Shown here piece by piece: positions 34,761-43,048 of a DNA stretch of 64,000 bases. Every line of letters starts with the position of its first letter. Within the stretch, counting starts at the first letter, position 1. Position numbers and translations under genes: made by a program. The stretch is taken from assembly GCA_934511365.1 (NCBI GenBank), contig CAKSWC010000002.1, positions 124,001-188,000 of the forward strand. The letters run 5' to 3'. The stretch comes from an uncultured Eubacteriales bacterium (lineage in GTDB: Bacteria > Bacillota > Clostridia > Oscillospirales > Acutalibacteraceae). The notes under the pieces are model-generated. The model was given only the letters and a program-made list of their open reading frames with translations, was not told the origin of the DNA and searched no databases.

Positions 34761-34800
34761 GTTACCTTAATATGGTAACACTTTTTTATTTTTCGGTCAA
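34761..34800 (-). promoter_or_regulatory. Promoter with overlapping palindromic operator
   Basis: Minus strand TTGACC (34795-34800), 17 nt, TACCAT (34772-34777). The palindrome GTTACCTTAATATGGTAAC (34761-34779) covers the -10, so a repressor bound there would block it. The regulator is not in the window or not identifiable. Confidence 0.5.
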
Positions 34801-34920
34801 TACTTTCGGATACATTATCCGCAAAAATCCGGGCAGACGCCGAATTCTGCCGCCTATAACAAAAGAAAACGCCAAAGAATAAATATGTTCAACTTTTGTC
34901 TCTATTCTCCGGACAAAGAA

Positions 34921-34949
34921 TTGATTTTTTAAAAATCTTGGTATATACT
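34921..34949 (+). promoter_or_regulatory. Promoter of the M20 peptidase gene
   Basis: TTGATT (34921-34926), 17 nt, TATACT (34944-34949). Confidence 0.5.
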
Positions 34950-35011
34950 TTAAGAGTACAGCTAAAAGCCGATAAAGCGGCTTTTACCGCAGAAAAAGGA
35001 GTTGTAATATA

Positions 35012-36481
35012 ATGAAAAAGTCCAAGCTTGTTCTTTCCGCTCTCGGCGCTGCCGCTGCCGCAAACGCAGTTCACGCCGCAGTGTTCAAACCGAAGAAGAG
35101 CGTTATTGCCTCTCTGACAAAGGAAGAGGTCAATGTTGAGCGGTACCGCCAAAACCTTTCAAAGGCCATTCAGTTCAAAACAATTTCAAGCCGTGACGCC
35201 GACCTTGTTGACTGGAACGAGTTTGAAAAATTCCATAAGTTCCTTGATGAGGCTTATCCCCTCATTGCAAAGAACCTTGAAAAAACCGTTGTTCCGCCTG
35301 CGAACCTTGTTTACCGCTGGAAGGGAAAGCGCAGCGACCTTGACGGCGTTGCTCTCCTTGCCCACCAGGACGTTGTTCCCGTTTCTGAGGGAACGGAAGA
35401 GGACTGGACTCACCCGGCCTTTGACGGCGTTGATGACGGCGAATTCGTTTGGGGCCGCGGCGCTCTTGATATGAAAAACCACCTCATCTGTGTAATGGAG
35501 GCTGTTGAGGCGCTTCTTGAGGACGGCTTTGTTCCGGAAAGGGATGTCTATCTCCTTTTTGGCGACAACGAAGAAATTGTTGCAAACGATGAAAACGGCG
35601 CAAAGGATATTATGAACTATCTGCGCGAAAAGGGCATTCATCTTGACGCCATCCTCGATGAGGGCGGCGCAATGCTTCCCGTCAATATTCCCGGCGTCAT
35701 CAATGACAAATGCCTTGCCGGAATCGGTATTGCCGAAAAGGGATACGCCGACATTGAAATTGTTGTTAACGCAAAGGGCGGCCACTCCTCTCAGCCGCCG
35801 AAGCACACCGCGCTCGGAAAAATTGCGGATGTTATCAAAGACCTTGAAAACAACCAGTTCAAGGCCTCCTTCACCGCGAACATGAAGTATCTTTTTGAGG
35901 CCATTGCGCGCAACTGCACCTATCCCGTCCGCCTTGTCACCTGCAACATCAAGGCTCTCTATCCGCTGCTTCTTCAGGTTTGCAAGCTCATTCCTCCGGC
36001 GGCCTGCATGACAAGAACCACCACGGGAATCACAATGGCCAAGGGCAGCCCGGCGGCGAATGTTCTTCCTCAAAGGGCGGCAATCACCATCAACTTCCGC
36101 GCAATGCCCGGAACAACAACGGCAGACATTGTTTCCCACATCAAAAAGGTTGTCAGAAACAAAAACATTGAAATTAACGTCCTCAACAGCAAGGAACCGT
36201 CAAGATTCTCACCGATGGATTCGCGCTCGTTCAAAATCATTGAGCGGCTTTGCAAGTCCATTGAGCCGCGGTCAATCGTTTCTCCGTTCCTCGTCATGGG
36301 CGGAACGGACTCATATCACTATGAACCTATTTGCGAAAACATCTATCGCTATGCTCCGTTCAAGGTTGACACCTCGATGCTGCTTTGCACCCACGGAACG
36401 AACGAGAGGATACCGATTGAAGCAATGAATGACGCGCTCGTTTTCTTCAAGAATTATATCAGAGACGTCAGCGCTGAATAA
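35012..36481 (+). CDS. M20 family metallopeptidase (carboxypeptidase S-like)
   Basis: 489 residues. The N-terminal about 25 residues are hydrophobic and Ala-rich, like the anchor of CPS1-type enzymes. Metal ligands are in 'LLAHQDVVPVSEGT' (HxD), 'GRGALDMKNHL' (Asp), 'FGDNEEIVAND' (Glu-Glu, catalytic) and 'VMGGTDSYHYEPI' (His). The dimerisation insert starts at about 250 ('AEKGYADIEIVVNAKGGHSS'). The family hydrolyses C-terminal or small peptide/N-acyl amino acid bonds with two zincs. AAAGGAG precedes ATG. Single gene. Confidence 0.9.
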   Translation: MKKSKLVLSALGAAAAANAVHAAVFKPKKSVIASLTKEEVNVERYRQNLSKAIQFKTISSRDADLVDWNEFEKFHKFLDEAYPLIAKNLEKTVVPPANLVYRWKGKRSDLDGVALLAHQDVVPVSEGTEEDWTHPAFDGVDDGEFVWGRGALDMKNHLICVMEAVEALLEDGFVPERDVYLLFGDNEEIVANDENGAKDIMNYLREKGIHLDAILDEGGAMLPVNIPGVINDKCLAGIGIAEKGYADIEIVVNAKGGHSSQPPKHTALGKIADVIKDLENNQFKASFTANMKYLFEAIARNCTYPVRLVTCNIKALYPLLLQVCKLIPPAACMTRTTTGITMAKGSPAANVLPQRAAITINFRAMPGTTTADIVSHIKKVVRNKNIEINVLNSKEPSRFSPMDSRSFKIIERLCKSIEPRSIVSPFLVMGGTDSYHYEPICENIYRYAPFKVDTSMLLCTHGTNERIPIEAMNDALVFFKNYIRDVSAE

Positions 36482-36544
36482 AACACAAACCGGGTGGTCG
36501 GAAACGGCTGTCCGGTTGTTTTGTTTGTCTTATACAAAAAAATG

Positions 36545-36636
36545 CTTTTTCTCACGTTTCCACGCTCCGCTGGCTCGTACGGGGGAGTGAAAAAATAAAA
36601 ACCAAACAAAAAGCGGGCGCCATAAACGACGCCCGT
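36545..36636. repeat. Intergenic repeat module with terminator (copy 3)
   Basis: CACGCTCCGCTGGCTCGTACGGGGG (as at 44495 and 33535), then CAAACAAAAAGCGGG and a hairpin CGGGCGC / GCGCCCG-type (36614-36635), which on the minus strand is followed by CTTTTTG and would end the hydrogenase operon. Confidence 0.55.
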
Positions 36637-36667
36637 TCACTTTTATACTTTGTTCAAACAAAAAGAT

Positions 36668-38389
36668 TCACTTTGTCATCTCCCATGCGCGGTGGTCGGT
36701 GTGAAGAAGCTCATGAGCCGTGTGTGAAAGCGGTTTTTGAAGGAAGTCTCTGTAAAGAGCCTGAACCTCGGGATTCTCATGTGAAAAACGCAGCGCATTG
36801 CTCTTGTCGAGTGAATAAAGGATTGCTCCGCGCTCGCCGGCAAGCTCCTCGCCCTCATGAATGGGCTGTCCGCCGCCGCCTGCGCAGCCGCCCGGACACG
36901 CCATAACCTCAATGAAGTCATAGCTGACCGTGCCTTCCTTGAGCGCCTCCATGAGCTTGCGTGTATTTTTAAGTCCGCTGACAACGGCAACCTTAACCTT
37001 TGTTCCCTTGATGTCATAGGTTGCCTCTTTCCAGCCGTCAAGGCCGCGGACACCGGAGAATGCGTCTGCGTCCGGGTTTTCACCGGTAACAAGGAAGTAT
37101 GCGCTCCTGAGCGCCGCCTCCATAACTCCGCCGGTTGCGCCGAAGATCACTCCGGCACCGGTCGCGGCACCGAGCGGACTGTCAAACTCGCACTCCTTAA
37201 GCCCCTCAACACCAACATGGTCGGCACGAAGCATTCTTGCAAATTCCCTTGTTGTGATTGAAACGTCAACGTCTGCTTCACCGCAGGCATCGTTCATGTT
37301 CGGGAGCGCACATTCATGCTTTTTCGCCGTGCAGGGCATTACGGAAACGCAGAAAATGTTCTCCGGTCTTACGCCGATAAGCTTTGCAAAATAGCTCTTT
37401 GTTACGGCTCCGAACATCTGCTGCGGTGATTTTGCGGTTGAAAGGTTGTCCGTAAATTCCGGATACTGACCCTTAAGGAAGCGTACCCATCCGGGGCAGC
37501 AGGAGGTCATCAGCGGAAGCGTTCCGCCGTTTTGAAGCCTGTCAAGGAATTCGCTGCCCTCCTCCATAATTGTGAGGTCGGCGGAAAAATCGGTGTCAAA
37601 AACATAGTTGAATCCGAGTGCCTTTGCGGCGGCAACCATGCGCTTTTCCGTTGCAATCTCCTTTGAAAGGCCGAGCGATTCCGCCCACGCCGTGCGGACG
37701 GCCGGAGCAAACTGAACAACGGTGATTTTGCTCTGGTCGGCAAGAGCCTCATAGACCCTGCGGGTGTCATCCCTCTCTCTGAGTGCGCCGGTCGGGCAGT
37801 GTGTAATGCACTGGCCGCAGAGGGAGCAGTCCGTTTCCCAAAGTTTTTTGTGTTCCTTAACGGCAACGGTTGTTCTTGAGCCGGTGTTTTGAACCTCCCA
37901 AACGTGGAGTGCCTGAACCTTGTCGCAAACCTGAATGCAGCGCATACACTTGATGCAGCGGCCGGCGTCCCGAACAAGCGGAAAATCGCCGTGGGGCTTG
38001 TTGCGCTCAATGCGGGTTTCATATTCGTTTCTGAAAATATTGAGATCGTTCGCAACTTTTTGAAGCTGGCAGGTTCCGCTGCGGACGCAGGTTGTGCAAT
38101 AGCAGTCGTGCTCGCTGAGAATGAGCTGAATGTTAACGGTTCTTGCCTCGCGGACGCGCGGACTGTTTGTGAAAACAACCATGTTATCCTCCGCCTTTGT
38201 GTTGCAGGCGGCAACAAGGCGCTCGTTGCCCTCAACTTCAACAACGCAGATTCGGCAGGCGCCGATTTCGTTAAGCTTTTTAAAATAGCAGAGGGTTGGA
38301 ATATTGATATGGACTTTTCTTGCCGCGTCAAGGATCGTTGCGCCGTTTTCAGCCTCAACGGCTATGTTATCTATTGTGAGCTTTACCAT
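36668..38389 (-). CDS. hydA: [FeFe]-hydrogenase catalytic subunit
   Basis: 573 residues, nearly the length of clostridial CpI. The order is 2Fe-2S domain (about 1-78), His/Cys cluster (HDCYCTTCVRSGTC), two [4Fe-4S] motifs ('CIKCMRCIQVCDKVQAL', 'CSLCGQCITHCPTGAL'), and the H-cluster domain with L1 TSCCPGW, L2 MPCTAKKHE and L3 EVMACPGGCAGGGGQP, plus a small C-terminal extension. It evolves or oxidises H2 in the cytoplasm. ATG 38389 (after AAAGGAGG) is preferred over an upstream frame. It overlaps its partner gene by 7 bp. The pairing with a GltD-like subunit resembles group A2-type hydrogenases. Confidence 0.93.
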   Translation of the reverse strand: MVKLTIDNIAVEAENGATILDAARKVHINIPTLCYFKKLNEIGACRICVVEVEGNERLVAACNTKAEDNMVVFTNSPRVREARTVNIQLILSEHDCYCTTCVRSGTCQLQKVANDLNIFRNEYETRIERNKPHGDFPLVRDAGRCIKCMRCIQVCDKVQALHVWEVQNTGSRTTVAVKEHKKLWETDCSLCGQCITHCPTGALRERDDTRRVYEALADQSKITVVQFAPAVRTAWAESLGLSKEIATEKRMVAAAKALGFNYVFDTDFSADLTIMEEGSEFLDRLQNGGTLPLMTSCCPGWVRFLKGQYPEFTDNLSTAKSPQQMFGAVTKSYFAKLIGVRPENIFCVSVMPCTAKKHECALPNMNDACGEADVDVSITTREFARMLRADHVGVEGLKECEFDSPLGAATGAGVIFGATGGVMEAALRSAYFLVTGENPDADAFSGVRGLDGWKEATYDIKGTKVKVAVVSGLKNTRKLMEALKEGTVSYDFIEVMACPGGCAGGGGQPIHEGEELAGERGAILYSLDKSNALRFSHENPEVQALYRDFLQKPLSHTAHELLHTDHRAWEMTK

Positions 38390-40212
38390 TTGAATATTCT
38401 TCCTCCTTTCAGTGCGCCGTAACCGAACTTGTCGCATCTCAGGCAGCGCGATGCCTCCTGAAACGCCTGCTGGAGCGTCATTGAATTTTCCATGAGGAGG
38501 AAGTCATGCTTGCGCTCCTCGGCGCATCTTTCGGTAAGATTGATTCTTCCGCAGGGCGGCTGCGGAGCAATCGGTGCGTCCGGAATTTCAACATCAACGC
38601 TGATTTTTGAGTCAAAACCGAGATAGTGGTCAATGTTCGCCGCGGCGGTTTTTCCGGCAGCGATTGCCATAATTGCGCTTGCCGGGCCGGTTACGCAGTC
38701 TCCGCCGGAGAACAGTCCCTCGTGGTCGCTGACGATTGTTTTCATGTCAGCCATGATTCTTCCCCACTTTGTTTGAACTCCGCTGCTTGCAAAGTGCTCC
38801 GACTCAATGGCCTGACCGATTGCAACAACAATGAGGTCGCATTCAATTCTGCGCAGCGGCTCATCCGCACGGACGGGAGCCGGACGGCCGCGTTTGATGT
38901 TGCTTATCATCTGCGGAGCCACCCAGAGCGCTTTGACGTTTCCGTTTTCGTCAAGTTCAATTTTTTCCGGCGTCATGAGTTCAACAATGTCGCAGTCCTC
39001 GGCCATTGCACCCTCAACCTCTTCCGGCATTGCGGTCATGTCCTCTCTGCGGCGTCTGTAAACGCAGGTAACACTCTTTGCGCCAAGGCGCATTGAGCTT
39101 CTTGTGCAGTCCATTGCAACATTGCCGCCGCCGATGACAACAACATTTTTGCCTGTGTAATCCGGCATATCGCCGTCACCTATGCTGCGCAGCATTTCAA
39201 CGGCAGAGATAACGCCGTTTCCGTCCTCGCCCTCAATGCCGAGCTTATTGTCGGTGTGGGCGCCGATTGCAATATATGTTGCGTCAAATTTTTCTCTGAT
39301 TTCCTCAAATGTAACATCCGTTCCGATATCAATGCCCATTTTGACCTCGATTCCGGTTGAAAGGATTGAGTCAATTTCTTTTTCAAGAATTTCACGCGGA
39401 AGGCGATAGCTCGGAATTCCGTATCGCAGCATTCCGCCAAGGAACTTCCTTTTTTCAAAAATTGTAACCTTGTGACCCATGAGTGAAAGGAAGTATGCCG
39501 CGGTGAGGCCGGACGGACCGCCTCCGATAACGGCAACCTTTTTGCCCGTTGCCGGTGCACACTCGGGAACGGGAACGTCTCCGGCGTTGTCAACGGCCAT
39601 CCTTTTGAGTCCTCTGATGTTGACCGCTGCGTCAACAAGGCGTCTGCGGCAGTGCGACTCGCACGGGTGCTCGCAAATGAGCGCACAGGCGCTGGGGAAG
39701 GGGTTGTCCTTTCTGATGAGGCGGACGGCGTCAGCGTATCTTCCGGCCTTAACAAGGGCAACGTAGCCCGGAATGTCAACATTCGCCGGGCAGAGGGAAA
39801 CGCAGGGAACCGCCTTATCAAAGCGGCAAAGGCAGGTGCCGTTAAGATGGGCTTCATAGTCCTCTCTGAAGCCGTTGAGACCTCTGAGAACCATCTGCGC
39901 CGCTTCATAGCCTATTGCACAATCGGCGGTTGCGCCGATAACGCGCGCAGTTTTTTCAATGAGGTCAAGCGTGCTTTCGGTTGCGTCGCCGTCAAGAACG
40001 GTTTCGATAAGCTTATGCAGCTGACCGAGACCGACGCGGCACGGCGTACACTTTCCGCACGACTGGCTGTGGCAGACGTTAACAAAGGCGGCAGCCATGT
40101 CAACGGGACAAACGCTCACGGGGTTGGCCTGAAGTCTGCGGACAAGATCGCCGTAGATTTCATCAATAACGCCCTGCGCGCTTATCGGGGTTGGGATTGA
40201 TAATCTGCTCAA
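38383..40212 (-). CDS. NuoF-tail / GltD-like FAD oxidoreductase (hydrogenase partner)
   Basis: 609 residues from TTG 40212 (GAGGAG upstream). The N-terminus (about 1-125) is the NADH-dehydrogenase 4Fe-4S tail of NuoF ('CHSQSCGKCTPCRVGLGQL') without the FMN fold. A Cys-rich GltD-like region follows ('CVSLCPANVDIPGYVALV', 'CEHPCESHCRR'), then two dinucleotide folds ('VAVIGGGPSGLTAAYF', 'VVVIGGGNVAMDCTRSSM') and a C-terminal 'ASRCLRCDK'. It would pass electrons between NAD(P)H and HydA, with which it overlaps by 7 bp. The fusion combines half of two known modules. Confidence 0.88.
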   Translation of the reverse strand: MSRLSIPTPISAQGVIDEIYGDLVRRLQANPVSVCPVDMAAAFVNVCHSQSCGKCTPCRVGLGQLHKLIETVLDGDATESTLDLIEKTARVIGATADCAIGYEAAQMVLRGLNGFREDYEAHLNGTCLCRFDKAVPCVSLCPANVDIPGYVALVKAGRYADAVRLIRKDNPFPSACALICEHPCESHCRRRLVDAAVNIRGLKRMAVDNAGDVPVPECAPATGKKVAVIGGGPSGLTAAYFLSLMGHKVTIFEKRKFLGGMLRYGIPSYRLPREILEKEIDSILSTGIEVKMGIDIGTDVTFEEIREKFDATYIAIGAHTDNKLGIEGEDGNGVISAVEMLRSIGDGDMPDYTGKNVVVIGGGNVAMDCTRSSMRLGAKSVTCVYRRRREDMTAMPEEVEGAMAEDCDIVELMTPEKIELDENGNVKALWVAPQMISNIKRGRPAPVRADEPLRRIECDLIVVAIGQAIESEHFASSGVQTKWGRIMADMKTIVSDHEGLFSGGDCVTGPASAIMAIAAGKTAAANIDHYLGFDSKISVDVEIPDAPIAPQPPCGRINLTERCAEERKHDFLLMENSMTLQQAFQEASRCLRCDKFGYGALKGGRIFKW

Positions 40213-40443
40213 AACTGAAACTCCTCTCGTTATTCAACTGTGATCTTTTATCCGTAAAAATTTCACAAAATTATGCTGACAGAAGTCAACTGTGTGCATT
40301 ATAACACAATTTATCTATTTGAATGAGGCTAATTTGTAAATTAATCCGTTGAATCTCCGCGTATTCTGTCACATCTCGAAAAACATTGCAAAAAAACAGC
40401 CATCCATGGAATAATCCGTGGACAGCCCAGATAATGCGTATCC
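40213..40443. promoter_or_regulatory. Upstream region of the hydrogenase operon
   Basis: No gene. A TATAAT-like -10 on the minus strand (+ ATTATA at 40298-40303) could start the hydrogenase operon about 85 nt before its TTG; no good -35 was found. Nothing else stands out. Confidence 0.35.
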
Positions 40444-40941
40444 TCATTCCCCTTCCCCGTCAGGAAGCTTTTTAATCTTTTTGTTCGCATAAATTCCCAC
40501 GCAGAGGAACAGCAGAATAAACAGGTGAAAAATAATGTCAATGAAATACTCCGCAGTGAATGCTCCGAAATAACCCGTGATGTCGATTGCAAGAAGAAAG
40601 ACCGTGTCAAAAACATAGAGAGCAAGCGAGAGCCAAAGCGTCTGCGGCTTTTTTTGAGCAAGAATAACGGCAACAACATAAATGACAACATAGCACACTG
40701 CTCCGGCGATTGCCGCGGCGTTCGGCAATGAACCTCGGCACTGAGGAGAAAACTGCGCCGCTTTCAGCAAAAACTCGGTGAAAGACGTGCAAAAGTAAAA
40801 ATCAAACTCCTTTGTGAAAAGCCAACGGACAACATAAATTATTGTCAGAACGGTTGCCATTGCAATAATGCCCTGGGCAGACTTTATGTCTGTCTTATAT
40901 CTTTTTTTAAGCTGCTCGCTGTTCATATGTTTCGTCTGCAT
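40444..40941 (-). CDS. Hypothetical four-span membrane protein
   Basis: 165 residues, spans at about 22-42, 75-100, 105-122 and 130-150, with a charged C-terminus (NKKIKKLPDGEGE). No family recognised. It follows trmL by 17 bp on the same strand and may be cotranscribed. Confidence 0.6.
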   Translation of the reverse strand: MQTKHMNSEQLKKRYKTDIKSAQGIIAMATVLTIIYVVRWLFTKEFDFYFCTSFTEFLLKAAQFSPQCRGSLPNAAAIAGAVCYVVIYVVAVILAQKKPQTLWLSLALYVFDTVFLLAIDITGYFGAFTAEYFIDIIFHLFILLFLCVGIYANKKIKKLPDGEGE

Positions 40942-40958
40942 AGATTACCTCCTGAAAT

Positions 40959-41456
40959 TCACCAAGAATATTTTGTGAGCTGTCCGCTGTTTTTAAGCTT
41001 TGGATAGCCCCATTGCCGCAGCACCTCAAAAACGCCGACGGCAACCGTGTTGGAAAGGTTGAGGCTGCGCGCTTCTTCGCGCATCGGAAGTCTGACGCAG
41101 TGCGGCTCGTTTTCTTTGAGCAATTCCTCCGGAAGTCCCGCGTCCTCGCGGCCGAAAACAAGGAAGCTGTTGTCCGGATATGTCATGTCTGAATGGACGC
41201 GGCGCCCTTTGGTTGAAAAATAAAAAAAGTTTCCGCCCTTGTTTTTTTCAAAAAAATCGTCAAGGTCATCATAGTATGTAATGTCAAGCAGATGCCAATA
41301 ATCAAGTCCGGCGCGTTTGAGCTTTTTGTCGTCAACATGAAAGCCCATCGGCTCAACAAGGTGGAGCTTTGCGCCCGTTGCGGCGCAGGTGCGCGCAATG
41401 TTTCCGGTGTTCTGCGGAATCTGCGGCTCAACAAGAACAATATTGAGAGAGGCCAT
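40959..41456 (-). CDS. trmL: tRNA (cytidine/uridine-34)-2'-O-methyltransferase
   Basis: 165 residues of the SPOUT family: 'LNIVLVEPQIPQNTGNIART', 'FVFGREDAGLPEELL' and 'VRLPMREEARSLNLSNTVA' make the trefoil-knot SAM site. It methylates the wobble base of leucine tRNAs. ATG 41456 gives family length; a longer open frame up to 41984 has no site and crosses another gene. Confidence 0.9.
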   Translation of the reverse strand: MASLNIVLVEPQIPQNTGNIARTCAATGAKLHLVEPMGFHVDDKKLKRAGLDYWHLLDITYYDDLDDFFEKNKGGNFFYFSTKGRRVHSDMTYPDNSFLVFGREDAGLPEELLKENEPHCVRLPMREEARSLNLSNTVAVGVFEVLRQWGYPKLKNSGQLTKYSW

Positions 41457-41624
41457 TTTTTCACATCTTTTCAATCGAATGATAAAACTTATTATATAAC
41501 AGAATTCAGTCTCATTCAAGAGCAAAAGCCAAAAGAAAAATTTTCCTGTGATTTTTTGCCTTTTTCCGCGGAGAATATAAACATCAGGCGGTTTTTCCGC
41601 CGGAACAAAGGAGTTGACATCTTT

Positions 41625-41804
41625 ATGAAAATGAAAAGTGTTATGACAGGCATCGGAATCGGAATGGCAGTAGGCGGCGCGGCCGGCCTTGTTACCGGCG
41701 CAATGGGCAATCCCTCGGCCAAGAAGATGTATAAGAAGAAGGCCACAAAGGCTCTCAAAGCAATGGAAAATATGTTTGACGATATGCAGAATATGTTCAA
41801 ATAA
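41625..41804 (+). CDS. 59-aa small protein with glycine-rich segment
   Basis: Starts at ATG 41625 after AAAGGAG (12 nt); ATG 41631 is possible. The N-terminal half ('GIGIGMAVGGAAGLVTGAMG') is a glycine-zipper-like hydrophobic segment, the second half a basic then Met-rich amphipathic helix ('ALKAMENMFDDMQNMFK'). It resembles YtxH-type small membrane proteins only in pattern. A hairpin follows. Confidence 0.55.
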   Translation: MKMKSVMTGIGIGMAVGGAAGLVTGAMGNPSAKKMYKKKATKALKAMENMFDDMQNMFK

Positions 41805-41814
41805 TTTCCTTTCC

Positions 41815-41835
41815 GCCGCATAAAAAGCGGCGGCT
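41815..41835 (+). terminator. Hairpin after the 59-aa gene
   Basis: CCGCCGC, ATAAAAA loop, GCGGCGG; no long U-tract follows, so read-through to the deacetylase gene is possible. Confidence 0.5.
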
Positions 41836-41875
41836 ACATAGGCGGCGCCATGCCGTCCGGAAAGGGAATGAAAGA

Positions 41876-42898
41876 ATGAAAAAGCTTTTTTGTCTGATAC
41901 TCGCCCTCCTCTTTGTGCTTTCGCTTTGCGGCTGCACGGGAGACGGAAACAACACAACGCTTTCTGAAAGCAGCAGCGGCGCAAGGCTTTTTGAAAGCCA
42001 AAGCACTGAAATTGAGCGCACCGAGCCGATGAACAAGCCGACCGAGGTCAGCCTCACCGATGAAAGCGAAAACCGGGTGAGCAGTGACGCTCCCCGTATT
42101 TTGACCGGAAACTCCGGCGCAGACACTCAAACCGGCTTTGCGCCGCTTGAAAAGGTGACATACACCGTTTCCGACCCGGAAAATTCAAAAGGGCTTTCAA
42201 CAAAAAAAATCGGTCACTCCCACGGCCCGGCCTCCGGCGGAAAGCCGCACCGGACTGTTGTTGAATTTCAAAAAACATTTGATAAATACGGTGCACTGAC
42301 GCTCGATGAAAAGTCTGAAGAAAAGGTGCTTTACCTCACTTTTGACTGCGGCTGGGAGTATGAAAACCTGACGTCAAAGGTTCTTGACGTTTTGAAGGAA
42401 AAGAATGTTCCTGCGGCGTTTTTCTGCACTCTTGACCACATCAAAAAGCAGCCGGAGCTTATTGTGCGAATGATTAAGGAAGGGCACATTGTTGGCAATC
42501 ATTCAACAACGCACCCGAGTTTTCCCTCAATAAGCCGAACAAAAATGAAAGATGAAATTGAGCAGACGGAAAACTACCTGCGCGAGAATTTCGGCTACTG
42601 CGCAAAGTTTTTCCGTTTCCCCGCCGGGGAATACAGCGAAAGCGCTCTTGACCTTGTTTCCTCCCTCGGTTATGTGAGCGTTTTCTGGTCGGTTGCCTAT
42701 AACGACTGGAATGTTAAGCAAGTTAAAGGCAAGGACTATGCAGTTAAAACCGTCTGCGAACGGCTGCACCCCGGCGCGGTGATTCTTCTTCACTCGGTTT
42801 CAAAGGACAATGCCGCCGCACTCGGCGAAATTATTGACAAAGCAAGAGCCGACGGCTACGTTTTTAAGTCGCTTACGCAGTATAATGCGCAGTTATAA
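41876..42898 (+). CDS. pdaA: Sporulation polysaccharide deacetylase (PdaA-like), lipoprotein
   Basis: 340 residues with a lipobox (SLCGC, Cys at about 20), a low-complexity linker, and a NodB domain from about 120: 'YLTFDCGWEYENLTSKVLDVL' (motif 1), 'GHIVGNHSTTHPSFPSIS' (motif 2, His ligands), 'FRFPAGEYSESALD' (motif 3), 'HPGAVILLHSVS' (motif 5). The 'DCGWEY' variant and the overall order match PdaA, which makes muramic delta-lactam in spore cortex. The motif 1 Cys replaces the usual Asn. Likely tied to sporulation along with dpaAB. Confidence 0.82.
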   Translation: MKKLFCLILALLFVLSLCGCTGDGNNTTLSESSSGARLFESQSTEIERTEPMNKPTEVSLTDESENRVSSDAPRILTGNSGADTQTGFAPLEKVTYTVSDPENSKGLSTKKIGHSHGPASGGKPHRTVVEFQKTFDKYGALTLDEKSEEKVLYLTFDCGWEYENLTSKVLDVLKEKNVPAAFFCTLDHIKKQPELIVRMIKEGHIVGNHSTTHPSFPSISRTKMKDEIEQTENYLRENFGYCAKFFRFPAGEYSESALDLVSSLGYVSVFWSVAYNDWNVKQVKGKDYAVKTVCERLHPGAVILLHSVSKDNAAALGEIIDKARADGYVFKSLTQYNAQL

Positions 42899-42935
42899 CT
42901 CGATACCGAAAATTATTTCAAACTCAATGCAAAGT

Positions 42936-42966
42936 AATGGCCGCTTAGCAAATAAGCGGCCATTTT
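42936..42966 (+). terminator. Terminator of pdaA
   Basis: AATGGCCGCTTA / TAAGCGGCCATT stem followed by TTTTGC; overlaps the first ARG-box-like site by a few bases. Confidence 0.85.
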
Positions 42967-43015
42967 GCATATAAATTCACAATTTGCTTGACAATTTGCA
43001 TATTTTATGTATAAT
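42964..43015 (+). promoter_or_regulatory. argH promoter with ARG boxes
   Basis: -35 TTGACA (42988-42993), 16-nt spacer, -10 TATAAT (43010-43015). TTTGCATATAAATTCACA (42964-42981) matches the 18-bp ARG-box consensus at every position. A second imperfect site TTTGCATATTTTATGTAT (42995-43012) lies between the promoter boxes. ArgR/AhrC bound there would repress argH when arginine is present. Confidence 0.75.
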
Positions 43016-43048
43016 TGTTCAGTAGATATGAAAACGGAGGAAAAAACA

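Noticed and set aside
35186..36139. 317-codon frame opposite the M20 peptidase
   Set aside because: Shadow of a clearly real gene; no family features.
41457..41984. N-terminal extension of TrmL
   Set aside because: No ribosome site and it crosses the 59-aa gene; the family starts at 41456.
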